Below the pieces are notes generated by a model. The model saw only the letters and a program-made list of their open reading frames with translations, searched no databases and had not been told where the DNA came from. A DNA stretch of 64,000 nucleotides from SABI01 sp028532915. Its GTDB lineage: Bacteria; Spirochaetota; Spirochaetia; Sphaerochaetales; Sphaerochaetaceae. The stretch spans positions 2,294,001-2,358,000 of the forward strand of contig OY781923.1 in NCBI GenBank assembly GCA_963677225.1, written 5' to 3'. This document shows, piece after piece, positions 45,729-54,413 of this stretch; the first letter of the stretch is position 1; each line of letters starts with the position of its first letter. A program made the position numbers and the translations under genes.

Positions 45729-46067
45729 CTACGCCTTTTTCAGAGAACCGGCCTTATAGGCTTCATATGCTTTTTCAACAGTCATCTCTCCGGCTCCGAC
45801 GTATACTTCGACTCCTGTCGTCTTCAATACAGCATCGGCATTTCCCCCGGGACCGTTTCCCGTGATAAGCACCTGAGCGCCGAGTTCTGCCAGCTTCTGC
45901 GCCGTCTTCGGTCCGGCTCCGTGAGCTGCATTCTCGATTGCTCTGTTGTCGAAGGATTGAACTTCTTTTGTGACATCGTCATAGATGACAAAATAATCGG
46001 TTCTACCGAACCTGGGATCCATGGCAGAGCTCAGCTCTGTACCTTTCGCTGTAAATACGATTTTCAT
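45729..46067 (-). CDS. NifX-like iron-molybdenum cofactor domain protein
   Basis: A 112-residue single-domain member of the same family. MDPRFGRTDYFVIYD, GAQVLITGNGPGGNADAVLK and GVEVYVGAGEMTVEKAYEAY match the family cleanly. Such proteins regularly sit beside a pair of MinD-like Fe-S ATPases in anaerobes. AAGGAG precedes the ATG. It begins one base after the MinD-like gene ends, so it is tightly coupled. Confidence 0.9.
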   Translation of the reverse strand: MKIVFTAKGTELSSAMDPRFGRTDYFVIYDDVTKEVQSFDNRAIENAAHGAGPKTAQKLAELGAQVLITGNGPGGNADAVLKTTGVEVYVGAGEMTVEKAYEAYKAGSLKKA

Positions 46068-46068
46068 G

Positions 46069-46953
46069 TTAACTCCTTTGTATATTCACAATATCTTTTA
46101 TCTTTTCCCAGCTTTCACTGATGATCTTTCCAAGATGTTCATCATACTCCACAACAGTCTTTCCGTTGGTCATGGCCTGTGTGAATTTCTCGTCATACGG
46201 AATCTTTCCCAGAAGAACGATATTCTCTTCGGTCAGGAATTTTTCCAATTTCTCGAGCATATCAAGGTTTAGATCCGCTTTGTTGATGATGCATCCGGCT
46301 TTGATCCCGAACTTCTTCACCAGTTCATGTACCCGTTTGAGATCATGCACACCAGAGACGGTCGGTTCGGTGACCAGAACGACGAAGGATGCACCCGAAA
46401 GCGAAGAGACGACCGGACAGCCGACTCCCGGCGACCCGTCAGCCAGCGCTGCTGACCTGCTTTGCTGCTGTGCAACTTCTTTGGAGATATTCTTCACTTT
46501 GGCAACCAGCTTGCCCGAGTTATCGGCACCGATAGCCAATCGTGCATGAACCATTTCGGCTCGGGTTCTGATCTTTGATCTGTACAGAGACCCCACGTTC
46601 GGCTGTTCGTTGGTAATAGCCTTGACGGGACAGATGCGGGCGCAATAGCCGCAGCCCTCACATGCGAGCGGATCGATCGTGTAGAGTCCTTCTTTCACCG
46701 AGATCGCATCGAAACGACACACCGACATACATTTGCCGCATCCGATACAAATACTCGCATCTATGGCACTCAACTCTCCGCTATAAAAATCGTGCTGATG
46801 ACCAAAATCAGGTTCCAGCAGCAGATGCATATCTGCCGCATCCACATCACAGTCCGCAATGGCAAGATCCTTCCCGCCAAGATAGGCGAACGATGCGGTG
46901 ATCGACGTCTTGCCGGTACCGCCTTTTCCCGAGATAACTACAATTTCTTTCAT
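46069..46953 (-). CDS. MinD-family ATPase with 4Fe-4S ferredoxin insert
   Basis: A 294-residue P-loop ATPase of the Mrp/NBP35-like MinD group with a ferredoxin insert. The deviant Walker A GKGGTGKTS is at the N-terminus. Two Fe-S motifs follow, CIGCGKCMSVC and CEGCGYCARIC (about 68-105), so it can bind two 4Fe-4S clusters. LVTEPTVSGVHDLKR is the later nucleotide-binding region. It overlaps its paralogue upstream by 4 bases (ATGA). The pair may form a heterodimer that builds or transfers clusters; this is by analogy. Confidence 0.9.
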   Translation of the reverse strand: MKEIVVISGKGGTGKTSITASFAYLGGKDLAIADCDVDAADMHLLLEPDFGHQHDFYSGELSAIDASICIGCGKCMSVCRFDAISVKEGLYTIDPLACEGCGYCARICPVKAITNEQPNVGSLYRSKIRTRAEMVHARLAIGADNSGKLVAKVKNISKEVAQQQSRSAALADGSPGVGCPVVSSLSGASFVVLVTEPTVSGVHDLKRVHELVKKFGIKAGCIINKADLNLDMLEKLEKFLTEENIVLLGKIPYDEKFTQAMTNGKTVVEYDEHLGKIISESWEKIKDIVNIQRS

Positions 46954-47825
46954 GATATCCGTTCCTCTCTTGTGCGGGCAAAATCATCAAGATAACTGCC
47001 GATGGATTCGACGGCCTGTCTGACAGACGGAACCTTCTTATACAACAGTTCTCCTTTGGAATACGTCTGTGCGATCAGACGGTCATTCGGAATCGTGGCG
47101 ATGATATCAATACCCTCATCGGCACAGTACGTTCTGACATCATCATTTCCGATCGTACTTCTGTTTATTACGACCGCAAAGGGTTTTTCCAGCTTCCTTA
47201 CCGTCTCGACGGCAAGTTTCAGATCATGTAATCCGAAAGGAGTCGGTTCGGTCACCAGAATCACGAAATCGGCATCTCGAGTCGCCTCGATGACAGGACA
47301 GGAGGTTCCGGGAGGAGAATCAAGGATCTTGATCGTATCTTCCGGAAAATTCTTTCCTATGTAATTCAGAGTCTGCTTGATCAGAGGGACAGCCTGCTCT
47401 TCTCCAACGATCAGTCTGCTCTCAATGAAATGCAGGTGTTCCAAGCGGAAATATTTCAGCTCTCCCATCTTCTTCCTCTTCATAGGAAGAGAAGAAGTCG
47501 GACACAGCTCCGAACAGGCATGACAGGCATGGCAGAGTTCGGGGAACACCATGATCGAATTACCCATTTTCAGAACCGCGTTGAAATTGCACACTGCCTG
47601 ACAGTTACCGCAGAGGGCGCATGAACTGCTGTCCCATTGAGGTATCTTCTTATACATATCATTCTTTTCGACAATCTGCCCTCTGATGAACAGACCTGAA
47701 TTGGGCTCTTCGACATCAAGGTCTGTCAGCACACACTCTCTCGTCTGTGCCAGATAGGAGGCCAGATTCGTTGAGACAGTAGTTTTGCCTGTCCCGCCTT
47801 TTCCGCTGGCTATGGCTATATTCAT
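46950..47825 (-). CDS. MinD-family ATPase with 4Fe-4S ferredoxin insert (paralogue)
   Basis: A 291-residue paralogue of the next gene. Walker A is SGKGGTGKTTV and the two cluster motifs are CALCGNCQAVC and CHACHACSELC. LDSPPGTSCPVIEA marks the switch region. The two ATPases share gene order with NifX-like proteins in many anaerobes. It starts 60 bases after the DUF5320 gene and ends inside the start of its partner. Confidence 0.9.
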   Translation of the reverse strand: MNIAIASGKGGTGKTTVSTNLASYLAQTRECVLTDLDVEEPNSGLFIRGQIVEKNDMYKKIPQWDSSSCALCGNCQAVCNFNAVLKMGNSIMVFPELCHACHACSELCPTSSLPMKRKKMGELKYFRLEHLHFIESRLIVGEEQAVPLIKQTLNYIGKNFPEDTIKILDSPPGTSCPVIEATRDADFVILVTEPTPFGLHDLKLAVETVRKLEKPFAVVINRSTIGNDDVRTYCADEGIDIIATIPNDRLIAQTYSKGELLYKKVPSVRQAVESIGSYLDDFARTREERIS

Positions 47826-47888
47826 GTTTCTTTCCTGTTTGATAGATTATAAACATTCAGGGCGACAGCTGAGGCCGCCCTGCGGGAC

Positions 47889-48206
47889 TTATTCTTCTTC
47901 CTTGATGTTCGCCAGTCTGTCTTCGAGACTCTTTACCTGATTCTTCAGAAAAGAGATCTCATTTTCCAGATTCTTCTGCTCGACCTCGGGCGAATAGACA
48001 GGGGCCGCATATGATACGGGAGCAAATCCTCTGCCGTATCCTGTTCTGCGATATCCTCTGCCGAAGAATCTTCTGTTTCCCAGGCCGCCCATGCCTGCTC
48101 TGCCAACGTTCATATATCCGGGACTGTCGGCTCCACTGCAGAAACCTGCGCCTCTGCCTGTCATTGGTCCCATTCCCTCGGGACCTGTTCCATTACCTCT
48201 TGGCAT
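47889..48206 (-). CDS. DUF5320 protein
   Basis: A 105-residue protein that starts MPRGNGTGPEGMGPMTGRG, the DUF5320 hallmark. A Gly/Arg/Phe-rich middle and a C-terminal coiled coil (about 75-103) follow. The function is unknown; the family accompanies NifX/MinD clusters. The start is the ATG at 48206 with AGGAGG seven bases upstream, inside the end of the DUF134 gene. Longer starts upstream would overlap that gene. Confidence 0.88.
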   Translation of the reverse strand: MPRGNGTGPEGMGPMTGRGAGFCSGADSPGYMNVGRAGMGGLGNRRFFGRGYRRTGYGRGFAPVSYAAPVYSPEVEQKNLENEISFLKNQVKSLEDRLANIKEEE

Positions 48207-48210
48207 AATA

Positions 48211-48666
48211 CTACCTCCTGTTACGATGACCATGCTCCCGACAACATCTTCCGTGGCCGAATCCCCCGGCCAAATCCACCAGATTCTCCGATCCGCATGC
48301 CGGACATGTTCTGATATCGGTATCGAATCCGATATTGAACATATGGTTACAATCCCTGCATCGAATCACATTCCCGTGGAAATGGATGTTGCCGCCCTCT
48401 ATGCGGAGGTATCTTCCTTCGATCAGAAAACGACTCATCTTCCTGCGGGCGTTCTCGATAAGTCTGGTGAACGTCGAACGGGATATATCCATCTCTAAAG
48501 CTGCTTCATTGTGGTCCATACCCTCATAATCGGCTAATCGTATTGCTTCGAACTCATCCAGCTCCAAAGAGAGAGGTTCAAGTTCATTTCGCTGGACTCC
48601 TTGCGGTTTGAATTCCGAATACAATGGAGGCTGGTATACAACCCGTTCTTTTTTTGGTCTTGGCAT
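48211..48666 (-). CDS. DUF134 DNA-binding protein, likely operon regulator
   Basis: A 151-residue DUF134 protein. It has a sigma70-region-4-like helix-turn-helix (LDEFEAIRLADYEGMDHNEA, then MDISRSTFTRLIENARRKM) and a C-terminal zinc-binding part with two CxxC pairs (CRDC, CPAC) and a His/Cys-rich tail. As first gene of the operon it is a good candidate regulator of the cluster, perhaps metal- or redox-responsive; this is inference. The start is the ATG at 48666 with AAGGA six bases upstream. Confidence 0.88.
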   Translation of the reverse strand: MPRPKKERVVYQPPLYSEFKPQGVQRNELEPLSLELDEFEAIRLADYEGMDHNEAALEMDISRSTFTRLIENARRKMSRFLIEGRYLRIEGGNIHFHGNVIRCRDCNHMFNIGFDTDIRTCPACGSENLVDLAGGFGHGRCCREHGHRNRR

Positions 48667-48822
48667 AATCAATCCTTACATCTTTATAATGCACATATGT
48701 TCATTATAAGTCAAGTGTTTATTATATTTTTTTTAATAGTATTAAAATGATAATCGGTAGGAATCCAAAAAGATGCAGTAGAGAGATACAAGGTAACCTT
48801 TCTGATCATAGAAATAGAATGA

Positions 48823-48851
48823 GAGGTCCGTGATCTTAGTTCACGGACCTC
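48823..48851 (-). terminator. Terminator after the LolA-like gene
   Basis: GAGGTCCGTGA and TCACGGACCTC form a perfect 11-bp stem with a 7-base loop, 24 bases beyond the stop of the minus-strand gene. The trailing minus-strand sequence is T-rich. Confidence 0.72.
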
Positions 48852-48874
48852 CCGAAAAAGCATTGTATGGTTTT

Positions 48875-49678
48875 TTAATTCACTGATTCGCCTTTGACGA
48901 ACTTCTCATTCTCCCAGAAATTACTCTGCTGTTCATAGATCTGGAAATCAGTAAGATTGATCTGCCCTTTCTGTCCGGCAACAACTCTCAAAGTTCCTTC
49001 AGTGTAAATCTCAGAGGGCTGAACGACTGAGTTGTCCACGGTGTAGAAGACGGTCTGAGTCAAATCGAGAGTCCCTGACTGTGTGTTATCCCCGAGAGAA
49101 TAGACAGTCTCCATCTTGAGAGGAGCTCCTGAGATCTTGTCGATCCAGATAGTTCCGGTGATTGTACCGTCGAAGTCCTCTTCGTCAGAGTCCCAGCCCA
49201 GGATAGTCTCGGTTTCTTCATAGTTGGGATCGTAGAACGGAAGGGCTTCATCATAGGCCATAGAGAATGTGTACACGGCTGCCTGACTGCCATTGATGAT
49301 CTCATCGACTCCGGTGTATGAGTAATCGACATCATACATATTATCGTTGAAGGGGGTTAATACCAGACCATCAGTGTACCGGTCCATCAGATCGAAGATC
49401 TCGGAATCTCCATATTCACGCACCTCAAGGTAGCGGTCATTCGCTGTTCCTTCGATCAGAACGAGGGCCTGATCGGAATATACGACATTACCGTTACCGT
49501 CCGTCTCATAATAGGAGATGCTGCGCACTGAAGGGATCTGTAATTCACTTGCATCGGCGATCTGGTCAGCTTTGCTCCACAAAGCCGTCTCGTTAGTCGG
49601 GGAGGCTGTCAGTGTTGCTGTGATCAGCATGAGAGAGACGATAAGAACTGTTGCGACAATTCGATTTTTCTTAACCAT
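48875..49678 (-). CDS. Secreted LolA-like (outer-membrane lipoprotein sorting) protein
   Basis: A 267-residue exported protein. A signal peptide (MVKKNRIVATVLIVSLMLIT, cleavage near ATLTAS) is followed by a beta-rich domain with alternating aromatic and acidic residues. Features such as DGNGNVVYSDQALVLIEG and a long GTIWIDKISGAPLKME strand pair resemble the LolA/LolB-like fold of outer-membrane lipoprotein-sorting proteins. It could carry lipids or lipoproteins across the periplasm. AAGGAG precedes the ATG at 49678, and starts further upstream lack a ribosome site. It is transcribed away from the OmpR/HK pair. Confidence 0.68.
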   Translation of the reverse strand: MVKKNRIVATVLIVSLMLITATLTASPTNETALWSKADQIADASELQIPSVRSISYYETDGNGNVVYSDQALVLIEGTANDRYLEVREYGDSEIFDLMDRYTDGLVLTPFNDNMYDVDYSYTGVDEIINGSQAAVYTFSMAYDEALPFYDPNYEETETILGWDSDEEDFDGTITGTIWIDKISGAPLKMETVYSLGDNTQSGTLDLTQTVFYTVDNSVVQPSEIYTEGTLRVVAGQKGQINLTDFQIYEQQSNFWENEKFVKGESVN

Positions 49679-49743
49679 AATATTCTCCTTATCTAAGATG
49701 ACCTCAGTCATCATGTTGTTTTGGTATGAACTAACCATATCGC

Positions 49744-49805
49744 AAAATTAATGACAGATTGTGAGAGCTGAATAAAAAGATTATGGTGATTTGATAAAGA
49801 TGATG
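49744..49805 (+). repeat. Intergenic 60-bp direct repeat, copy A
   Basis: AATTAATGACAGATTGTGAG and the following AAAAAGATTATGGTGATTTG match copy B at 50114-50169. It lies just upstream of the minus-strand LolA-like gene. Confidence 0.6.
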
Positions 49806-50113
49806 TTTTATGGTCTTTCCATACCGATTTCCTTCCCGGCTGGAGATGAAAATGAATTTAAAACACTAATATACAACAAATTACATAAATATTTATATAA
49901 ATAAAATATAGAGAGGTGCAAATTGTGATTCTTCGTTGCCCTCAAGATCATGGTATTCCGCCCGGGTCATTCAGACTTCGGAACACCGGATTGCAGCACA
50001 TACTATATAACCTTAATTTCTGGTGAAACTACTTTCTGTAACGAAGAGACAATCTGGTGAGAGGAGAGTCTACGGTACCCGTGAAGACATGGTGTATGTA
50101 ATAGGTGTTCGGT

Positions 50114-50169
50114 GAAATTAAAGAAAGATTGTGAATAATACGTAAAAGGATTATGTTGATTTGGTGAAG
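50114..50169 (+). repeat. Intergenic 60-bp direct repeat, copy B
   Basis: AATTAAAGAAAGATTGTGAA and AAAAGGATTATGTTGATTTG match copy A at 49744. It lies about 60 bases before the response regulator start. Confidence 0.6.
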
Positions 50170-50230
50170 ATAACGGTTCACAGTCTTCTTCCAGGTTGAA
50201 AAACATGAAAATTCGTTCCATATTTCGGTC

Positions 50231-50944
50231 ATGAAACATATATTCGTTGTTGAAGATCACAATTCTATAAGAGAGAGCGTTGTACAGTATCTGGAACTTT
50301 ACGGCTATAAAGTATCTCAGTTCACAATGCTCAATGAGGTTACAGCTACGATGGGACACACGGTCCCCGATCTGCTGATTCAGGATGTGATGCTGCCCGA
50401 TGGAGATGGTTTCGCCTTTGTGAAACAGATTCGGACACAGTACTCGTTTCCCGTTATATTCATGACCGCGAGGGGAACCGAGAGCGACAGGATCCTCGGG
50501 TTCGAGATCGGCGGCGACGATTATATCGTCAAGCCTTTTTCTCCGAAAGAACTTGTCCTGCGGGTCAACGCTATCTTCAGGAGAATGGACAGCAGTACTC
50601 ATGACAGGGAAAAACACCAGTCATACTGGAGAATCGGAGACTCGGTTCTTTTGTACGATGAATACTCCCATATATTGAAGCTCAATGGGACTGAGATCTC
50701 TCTCACTACTGCAGAGTGGAGGATCATGAGTCATCTGGTAGGCAGTGCAGGAAACCTTGTGACAAGAACTCAGATACTGGAATCGTGTTTCGAATACTCT
50801 TTCGAATCATACGACCGTGTTGTTGATACCCATATCAAGAATATCAGGAAGAAACTGAATCCCCGCGGTTCAGACTGGATAGAGACAATCCGCGGATATG
50901 GATACCGGTTCGCAGGAGAACAGATGCAGGGCCCTTCTCTATGA
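50231..50944 (+). CDS. OmpR/PhoB-family response regulator
   Basis: A 237-residue transcription factor with a receiver domain (acceptor Asp52 in QDVMLPDGDG; conserved Thr-Ala in MTAR; Lys in VKPFSPKEL) and a winged-helix DNA-binding domain (about 135-230, with ISLTTAEWRIM and ETIRGYGYRF). Its stop overlaps the start of the sensor kinase gene by four bases, so the two form one operon and almost certainly a pair. Likely targets are the neighbouring envelope genes, including the barrel protein downstream. Confidence 0.93.
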   Translation: MKHIFVVEDHNSIRESVVQYLELYGYKVSQFTMLNEVTATMGHTVPDLLIQDVMLPDGDGFAFVKQIRTQYSFPVIFMTARGTESDRILGFEIGGDDYIVKPFSPKELVLRVNAIFRRMDSSTHDREKHQSYWRIGDSVLLYDEYSHILKLNGTEISLTTAEWRIMSHLVGSAGNLVTRTQILESCFEYSFESYDRVVDTHIKNIRKKLNPRGSDWIETIRGYGYRFAGEQMQGPSL

Positions 50945-52425
50945 GAATAATGAGACGTTCCTTAAAGAAAAACCGGATGAAAAGCCTTTTCTCCAGATTG
51001 TTCGCATCGATCATGGCGATCACTATACTGATTCTTGTCCTTCAGATCATAGTGGTGGCCATTGTTCTGAACTTCCAGTCGCAGAGGTTCTCTCAGGATG
51101 TATTTGAGACGTATGAGCAGAGACTCAACGATCTTCTGAGCAGTGAAGTGAGAACTGAGGATGAGTTGTGGACCTTAGAGGAACTCGGACCGGTACTCAG
51201 GGCAGTGTCGGATGACAGGATATCAGGTCTGATCGTGCATGATGAGGCCGGAGATGTGGTGATCTCGATGGGAAAGACACCACGGGGATTCACCGTCGGT
51301 GATTTCGCCCCGATGCAGGACTCAACTGGACGGCCGCCTGTTGCAGAACAGGAATGGAATATCAGATCTATATCCAACTCAGAAGAGACCATGTTGAATG
51401 AAAAGCCTCCTGAAAGTCCGATCCGTCCCCGGGATATCGCAGGGACGATCAACCTCTATGGGGATTCAGACCAAAATGAGTATCTCGGTTACGTTGATGT
51501 CATGGTCCTCAATCCGCTGTATTATGAAATGACTTCGATCGTACTGAGAAACATGATGATAGGATTCGGGATAACTGTCATTTTCGCACTTGTCATCGCG
51601 TTCTTCGGTTCACACACCATAGCGCGATCCGTATCCCGGCATGCCGTCAAAATCGTCAATCTGCTCGGGAATATCGCCCGCGGCCGCTATGATGACATTT
51701 CCTATCAATCCTCCGTTTCCGAACTGAAACAGATAGGCGATTCTGTCGAGACATTGAAAAGGAAACTGGCAGGGCACGAACGGATGCGTCAGCAGTGGCT
51801 GCAGGGAATCGCCCATGACCTGAACACACCGCTGACATCATTGAAGCTCGCGATAGAGAGTGCTTTTGATGAGGTAGTACCGCTCGACCGGGTCCTGCTG
51901 GAACGTATGCAATCAGAGCATGATGAACTTGAAAAGCGCGTTGCATCCGTGATGATGCTCGCATCCATGGAATCTCCCGATTTTCGCATCAAACATGCAT
52001 CGATCAATGTTCTCGATTTTGTTGATGAAGTGGTCACAACCTCGCTATCTGATCATAAAGTCGTGCTGGACATCCAGACGGAACAGATAACAGGCAGCAG
52101 ACAGCTTCTTGTTCTGGTAGCACGCGAACTGATCAGTAATGGGTGCAAATACTCGCCGAAAGGAACTCTCATCAAATGGACGCTCGATTATGATAAACAA
52201 GAAAAAGAGAATGTCATGATCTTCAGCAATACCGGGAAGATCACGGGGGAGGCCCTCGACCGGGCGTTCGAACCATGGTTCAGATCTGACACATCACGAT
52301 CGAAGTCAGGTTCGGGAATGGGACTGGCGATTGTACGTCAGGTCATCCAATCTCACGATGGAGATGCAGTTATGGAGCGGGATGGGAAATCTGTCATCAT
52401 CACTCTTCGATGGCCGAAAGTGTAA
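50941..52425 (+). CDS. Sensor histidine kinase of the OmpR-type pair
   Basis: A 494-residue membrane kinase. The first helix lies at about 20-45, a periplasmic sensing domain spans about 50-195, and the second helix is at about 200-225. A HAMP linker follows, then the phosphate-acceptor domain with H-box GIAHDLNTPLTSLK and an HATPase domain (N-box ELISNGCKY; G-box GSGMGLAIV). The start overlaps the regulator stop (ATGA). The periplasmic domain matches no family I recognise, so the signal is unknown. Confidence 0.92.
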   Translation: MRIMRRSLKKNRMKSLFSRLFASIMAITILILVLQIIVVAIVLNFQSQRFSQDVFETYEQRLNDLLSSEVRTEDELWTLEELGPVLRAVSDDRISGLIVHDEAGDVVISMGKTPRGFTVGDFAPMQDSTGRPPVAEQEWNIRSISNSEETMLNEKPPESPIRPRDIAGTINLYGDSDQNEYLGYVDVMVLNPLYYEMTSIVLRNMMIGFGITVIFALVIAFFGSHTIARSVSRHAVKIVNLLGNIARGRYDDISYQSSVSELKQIGDSVETLKRKLAGHERMRQQWLQGIAHDLNTPLTSLKLAIESAFDEVVPLDRVLLERMQSEHDELEKRVASVMMLASMESPDFRIKHASINVLDFVDEVVTTSLSDHKVVLDIQTEQITGSRQLLVLVARELISNGCKYSPKGTLIKWTLDYDKQEKENVMIFSNTGKITGEALDRAFEPWFRSDTSRSKSGSGMGLAIVRQVIQSHDGDAVMERDGKSVIITLRWPKV

Positions 52426-52552
52426 AATGACCACTTCTCTTCACATACGCCACACATAACTACACAGAAACCACAATTCATTTTCACTCTATCGACACAC
52501 TTGTGTGGGATTATTAAATCAAAATTTCACAAAAAAGATGGAGATGATTAGG

Positions 52553-53542
52553 ATGAAAAAAAGCATTGTTTTAATTACTAGTCTGCTACTGGTTATTGGG
52601 TCCGTCTCAGCTGCTCCCGAGATTTCGGGAAGTTTCGGCCTGGATTACACATTAGGTTTTGACGGGACATTGACACCCTCCGGTGTTGATTCAGATTTGA
52701 ATGCCGCTGAGGTCAGCATCACATTGTCAACCGACTACTGGGATCTCACACTGCGTGACATAGCGGCAGCAGGTTCCGATGTCGCAGCTGCGGTCACATT
52801 GGATGTAGATGCTCTTCTCGAAGAGGTCGAGATTGAACTTCCTGTGGAACTAGATGCCCTGGTAGGAAACCAGAACTTCTTCAGCACTTCTGTCTACACA
52901 GACCCGAGCGGAGCCGAGGGCGACTACTACTGCCTTTACTCCGAGAGTATCTCACGTGGTAATCTTCCTTTCGGCCTGAGCGTTGGTTATAATGACATGA
53001 TCACTGTCGAAGGCGGCATTGACGTTATCGACGGCGGAAAATTCATGAGCGTCGAACTGTACCCGGCAGAAGGCCTTTCCTTCGCTGCTAATATGGCAAG
53101 CGATGCAACTTTTGATACCTACGATATTGACGGACTTGCCGTAACTGCCAGTGCAGCAGCAGACATCACCGTTCTCGCTGATCTGGATTTCGACCTCTCA
53201 TTCAGCGGTGCAGGCTGGTTCGCAATCGATGATGCATCATTGAACAGCTACTTTGTCGCAGTCAGCGGTGGAAAAGATGCTGTTTCAACCTATCTTGAAT
53301 ATACCAACGAACAGGGAACAAGCAACGTCAACGTCGGAGCAGGCTACGAACTCAGCGATGCTGTCTCAACTTCAGCCGGAGTAAACCTTGCCGATGTTTT
53401 CAATTCTTTAACATTCGGTGCATGGGCCTCAGCTTCCTACACCATTGCTGACGTGACAACATTCGTCACCTACGGATTCAGTGACAACGGTACAAGCCTG
53501 AGCGATCACTACATCCAGGCAGGAATGGACTTCGATTTCTAA
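52553..53542 (+). CDS. Outer-membrane beta-barrel-like protein
   Basis: A 329-residue exported protein. A signal peptide (MKKSIVLITSLLLVIG, cleavage after SVSA) is followed by about 300 residues of alternating beta-strand pattern rich in Asp, Ser, Ala and Gly. It ends in Phe (AGMDFDF), the usual C-terminal signature for barrel insertion. It resembles porin-like surface proteins of spirochaetes in style but I know no close family. GGAG precedes the ATG. A strong terminator follows, and the gene lies 127 bases after the kinase, so the OmpR-type pair may control it. Confidence 0.78.
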   Translation: MKKSIVLITSLLLVIGSVSAAPEISGSFGLDYTLGFDGTLTPSGVDSDLNAAEVSITLSTDYWDLTLRDIAAAGSDVAAAVTLDVDALLEEVEIELPVELDALVGNQNFFSTSVYTDPSGAEGDYYCLYSESISRGNLPFGLSVGYNDMITVEGGIDVIDGGKFMSVELYPAEGLSFAANMASDATFDTYDIDGLAVTASAAADITVLADLDFDLSFSGAGWFAIDDASLNSYFVAVSGGKDAVSTYLEYTNEQGTSNVNVGAGYELSDAVSTSAGVNLADVFNSLTFGAWASASYTIADVTTFVTYGFSDNGTSLSDHYIQAGMDFDF

Positions 53543-53622
53543 CTTATAAAAGGACGTGCTCTGTGAAATCATATGAGCATTGACAGAGGACGTCCCTCCA
53601 AAACGTTCTCGTTATACTTCTT

Positions 53623-53661
53623 CCCCCTCTCCATCATTTCTCGTGTGGAGAGGGGGATTTT
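53623..53661 (+). terminator. Rho-independent terminator after the barrel gene
   Basis: CCCCCTCTCCA and TGGAGAGGGGG form a perfect 11-bp GC-rich stem with a 12-base loop, followed by ATTTT. It can also serve the opposite-strand lipoprotein gene. Confidence 0.85.
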
Positions 53662-53696
53662 CATGTACGTCCGAATAGTATGGTCTTCTCAGCTGC

Positions 53697-54146
53697 TTAC
53701 TGCAGAGGACCATACTCGATCGTCAGTGTGTAATCACCTGATGTAATCCGTTCAACCGCAGGTCGTTCAGGATCACTATTGTCTGAAACCTGCTGCCTGG
53801 GATAGCTGTATTTGTACACTGAGGGGCCGAACGAATATAGTGATATTTTGAAGTAGGTGGGGTCTCCACTGGACAGAAGACTTCCACTGTCAGCTGAGAT
53901 CGAATAGACCATCCACCAGCGTGTTCCATCCCATGCAGTATATTCCATGTAGAAAGAACCTTCATCCGTCCGGTAATACGTTCCATTATAGACAGTATCG
54001 GGAATCGATGGATTATCATCGTAGAAATATAATGGTTTACTTACCCATGAGAATGCAAGGTATGTATCGCCATCATCTCCAATAACGCATCCGGTGATAC
54101 CTGCGATGAGCAGGATACCAACTATGATTATACTTATCTTCTTCAT
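53697..54146 (-). CDS. Small predicted lipoprotein, unknown function
   Basis: A 149-residue protein with signal peptide MKKISIIIVGILLIAGITGC, in which AGITGC is a good lipobox with Cys20 lipidated. The mature part is rich in Tyr, Trp, Ser and Asp and looks beta-stranded, but no domain is recognised. It is convergent with the barrel gene and shares its terminator. The ribosome site is weak. Most likely it is an outer-membrane or periplasmic surface lipoprotein. Confidence 0.75.
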   Translation of the reverse strand: MKKISIIIVGILLIAGITGCVIGDDGDTYLAFSWVSKPLYFYDDNPSIPDTVYNGTYYRTDEGSFYMEYTAWDGTRWWMVYSISADSGSLLSSGDPTYFKISLYSFGPSVYKYSYPRQQVSDNSDPERPAVERITSGDYTLTIEYGPLQ

Positions 54147-54413
54147 GTAATTATCATAATCCAGGAAATATTTTATTTAAAGGTTTTAACTTTAAATTTT
54201 ATACATTTTTTACACAATTCATGTCCTAAGGACTAACATACCATCACTTCTGAACAAAAGGTCTTATTAACATATCTGCCGCCTTTATGGATAAATCGAG
54301 ATCAGCAATCACTTTTTAATGATTTCATGAATCCAAATATTTCCATTAATTGATTGTTTCTAATTTGTTATTTCTATTGACCTGTCACTCTTTATACCTA
54401 TACAGTTTAATCG

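Larger units (their letters stand above)
49679..50230. other. Intergenic region between the LolA-like and response regulator genes
   Basis: No gene is supported. An open minus-strand frame over 50,003-50,617 is a shadow of the response regulator. The region contains two similar 60-bp blocks (49744 and 50114) described separately, and should hold divergent promoters for both neighbours. Confidence 0.55.

Noticed and set aside
45329..46067. Nitrogen-fixation gene cluster
   Set aside because: NifX-like domains occur widely without nitrogenase, and no nifH, nifD or nifK is present in the window.
50003..50617. Open minus-strand frame of about 204 codons
   Set aside because: It lies opposite the OmpR-type regulator, has no ribosome site, and its composition is that of a shadow frame.
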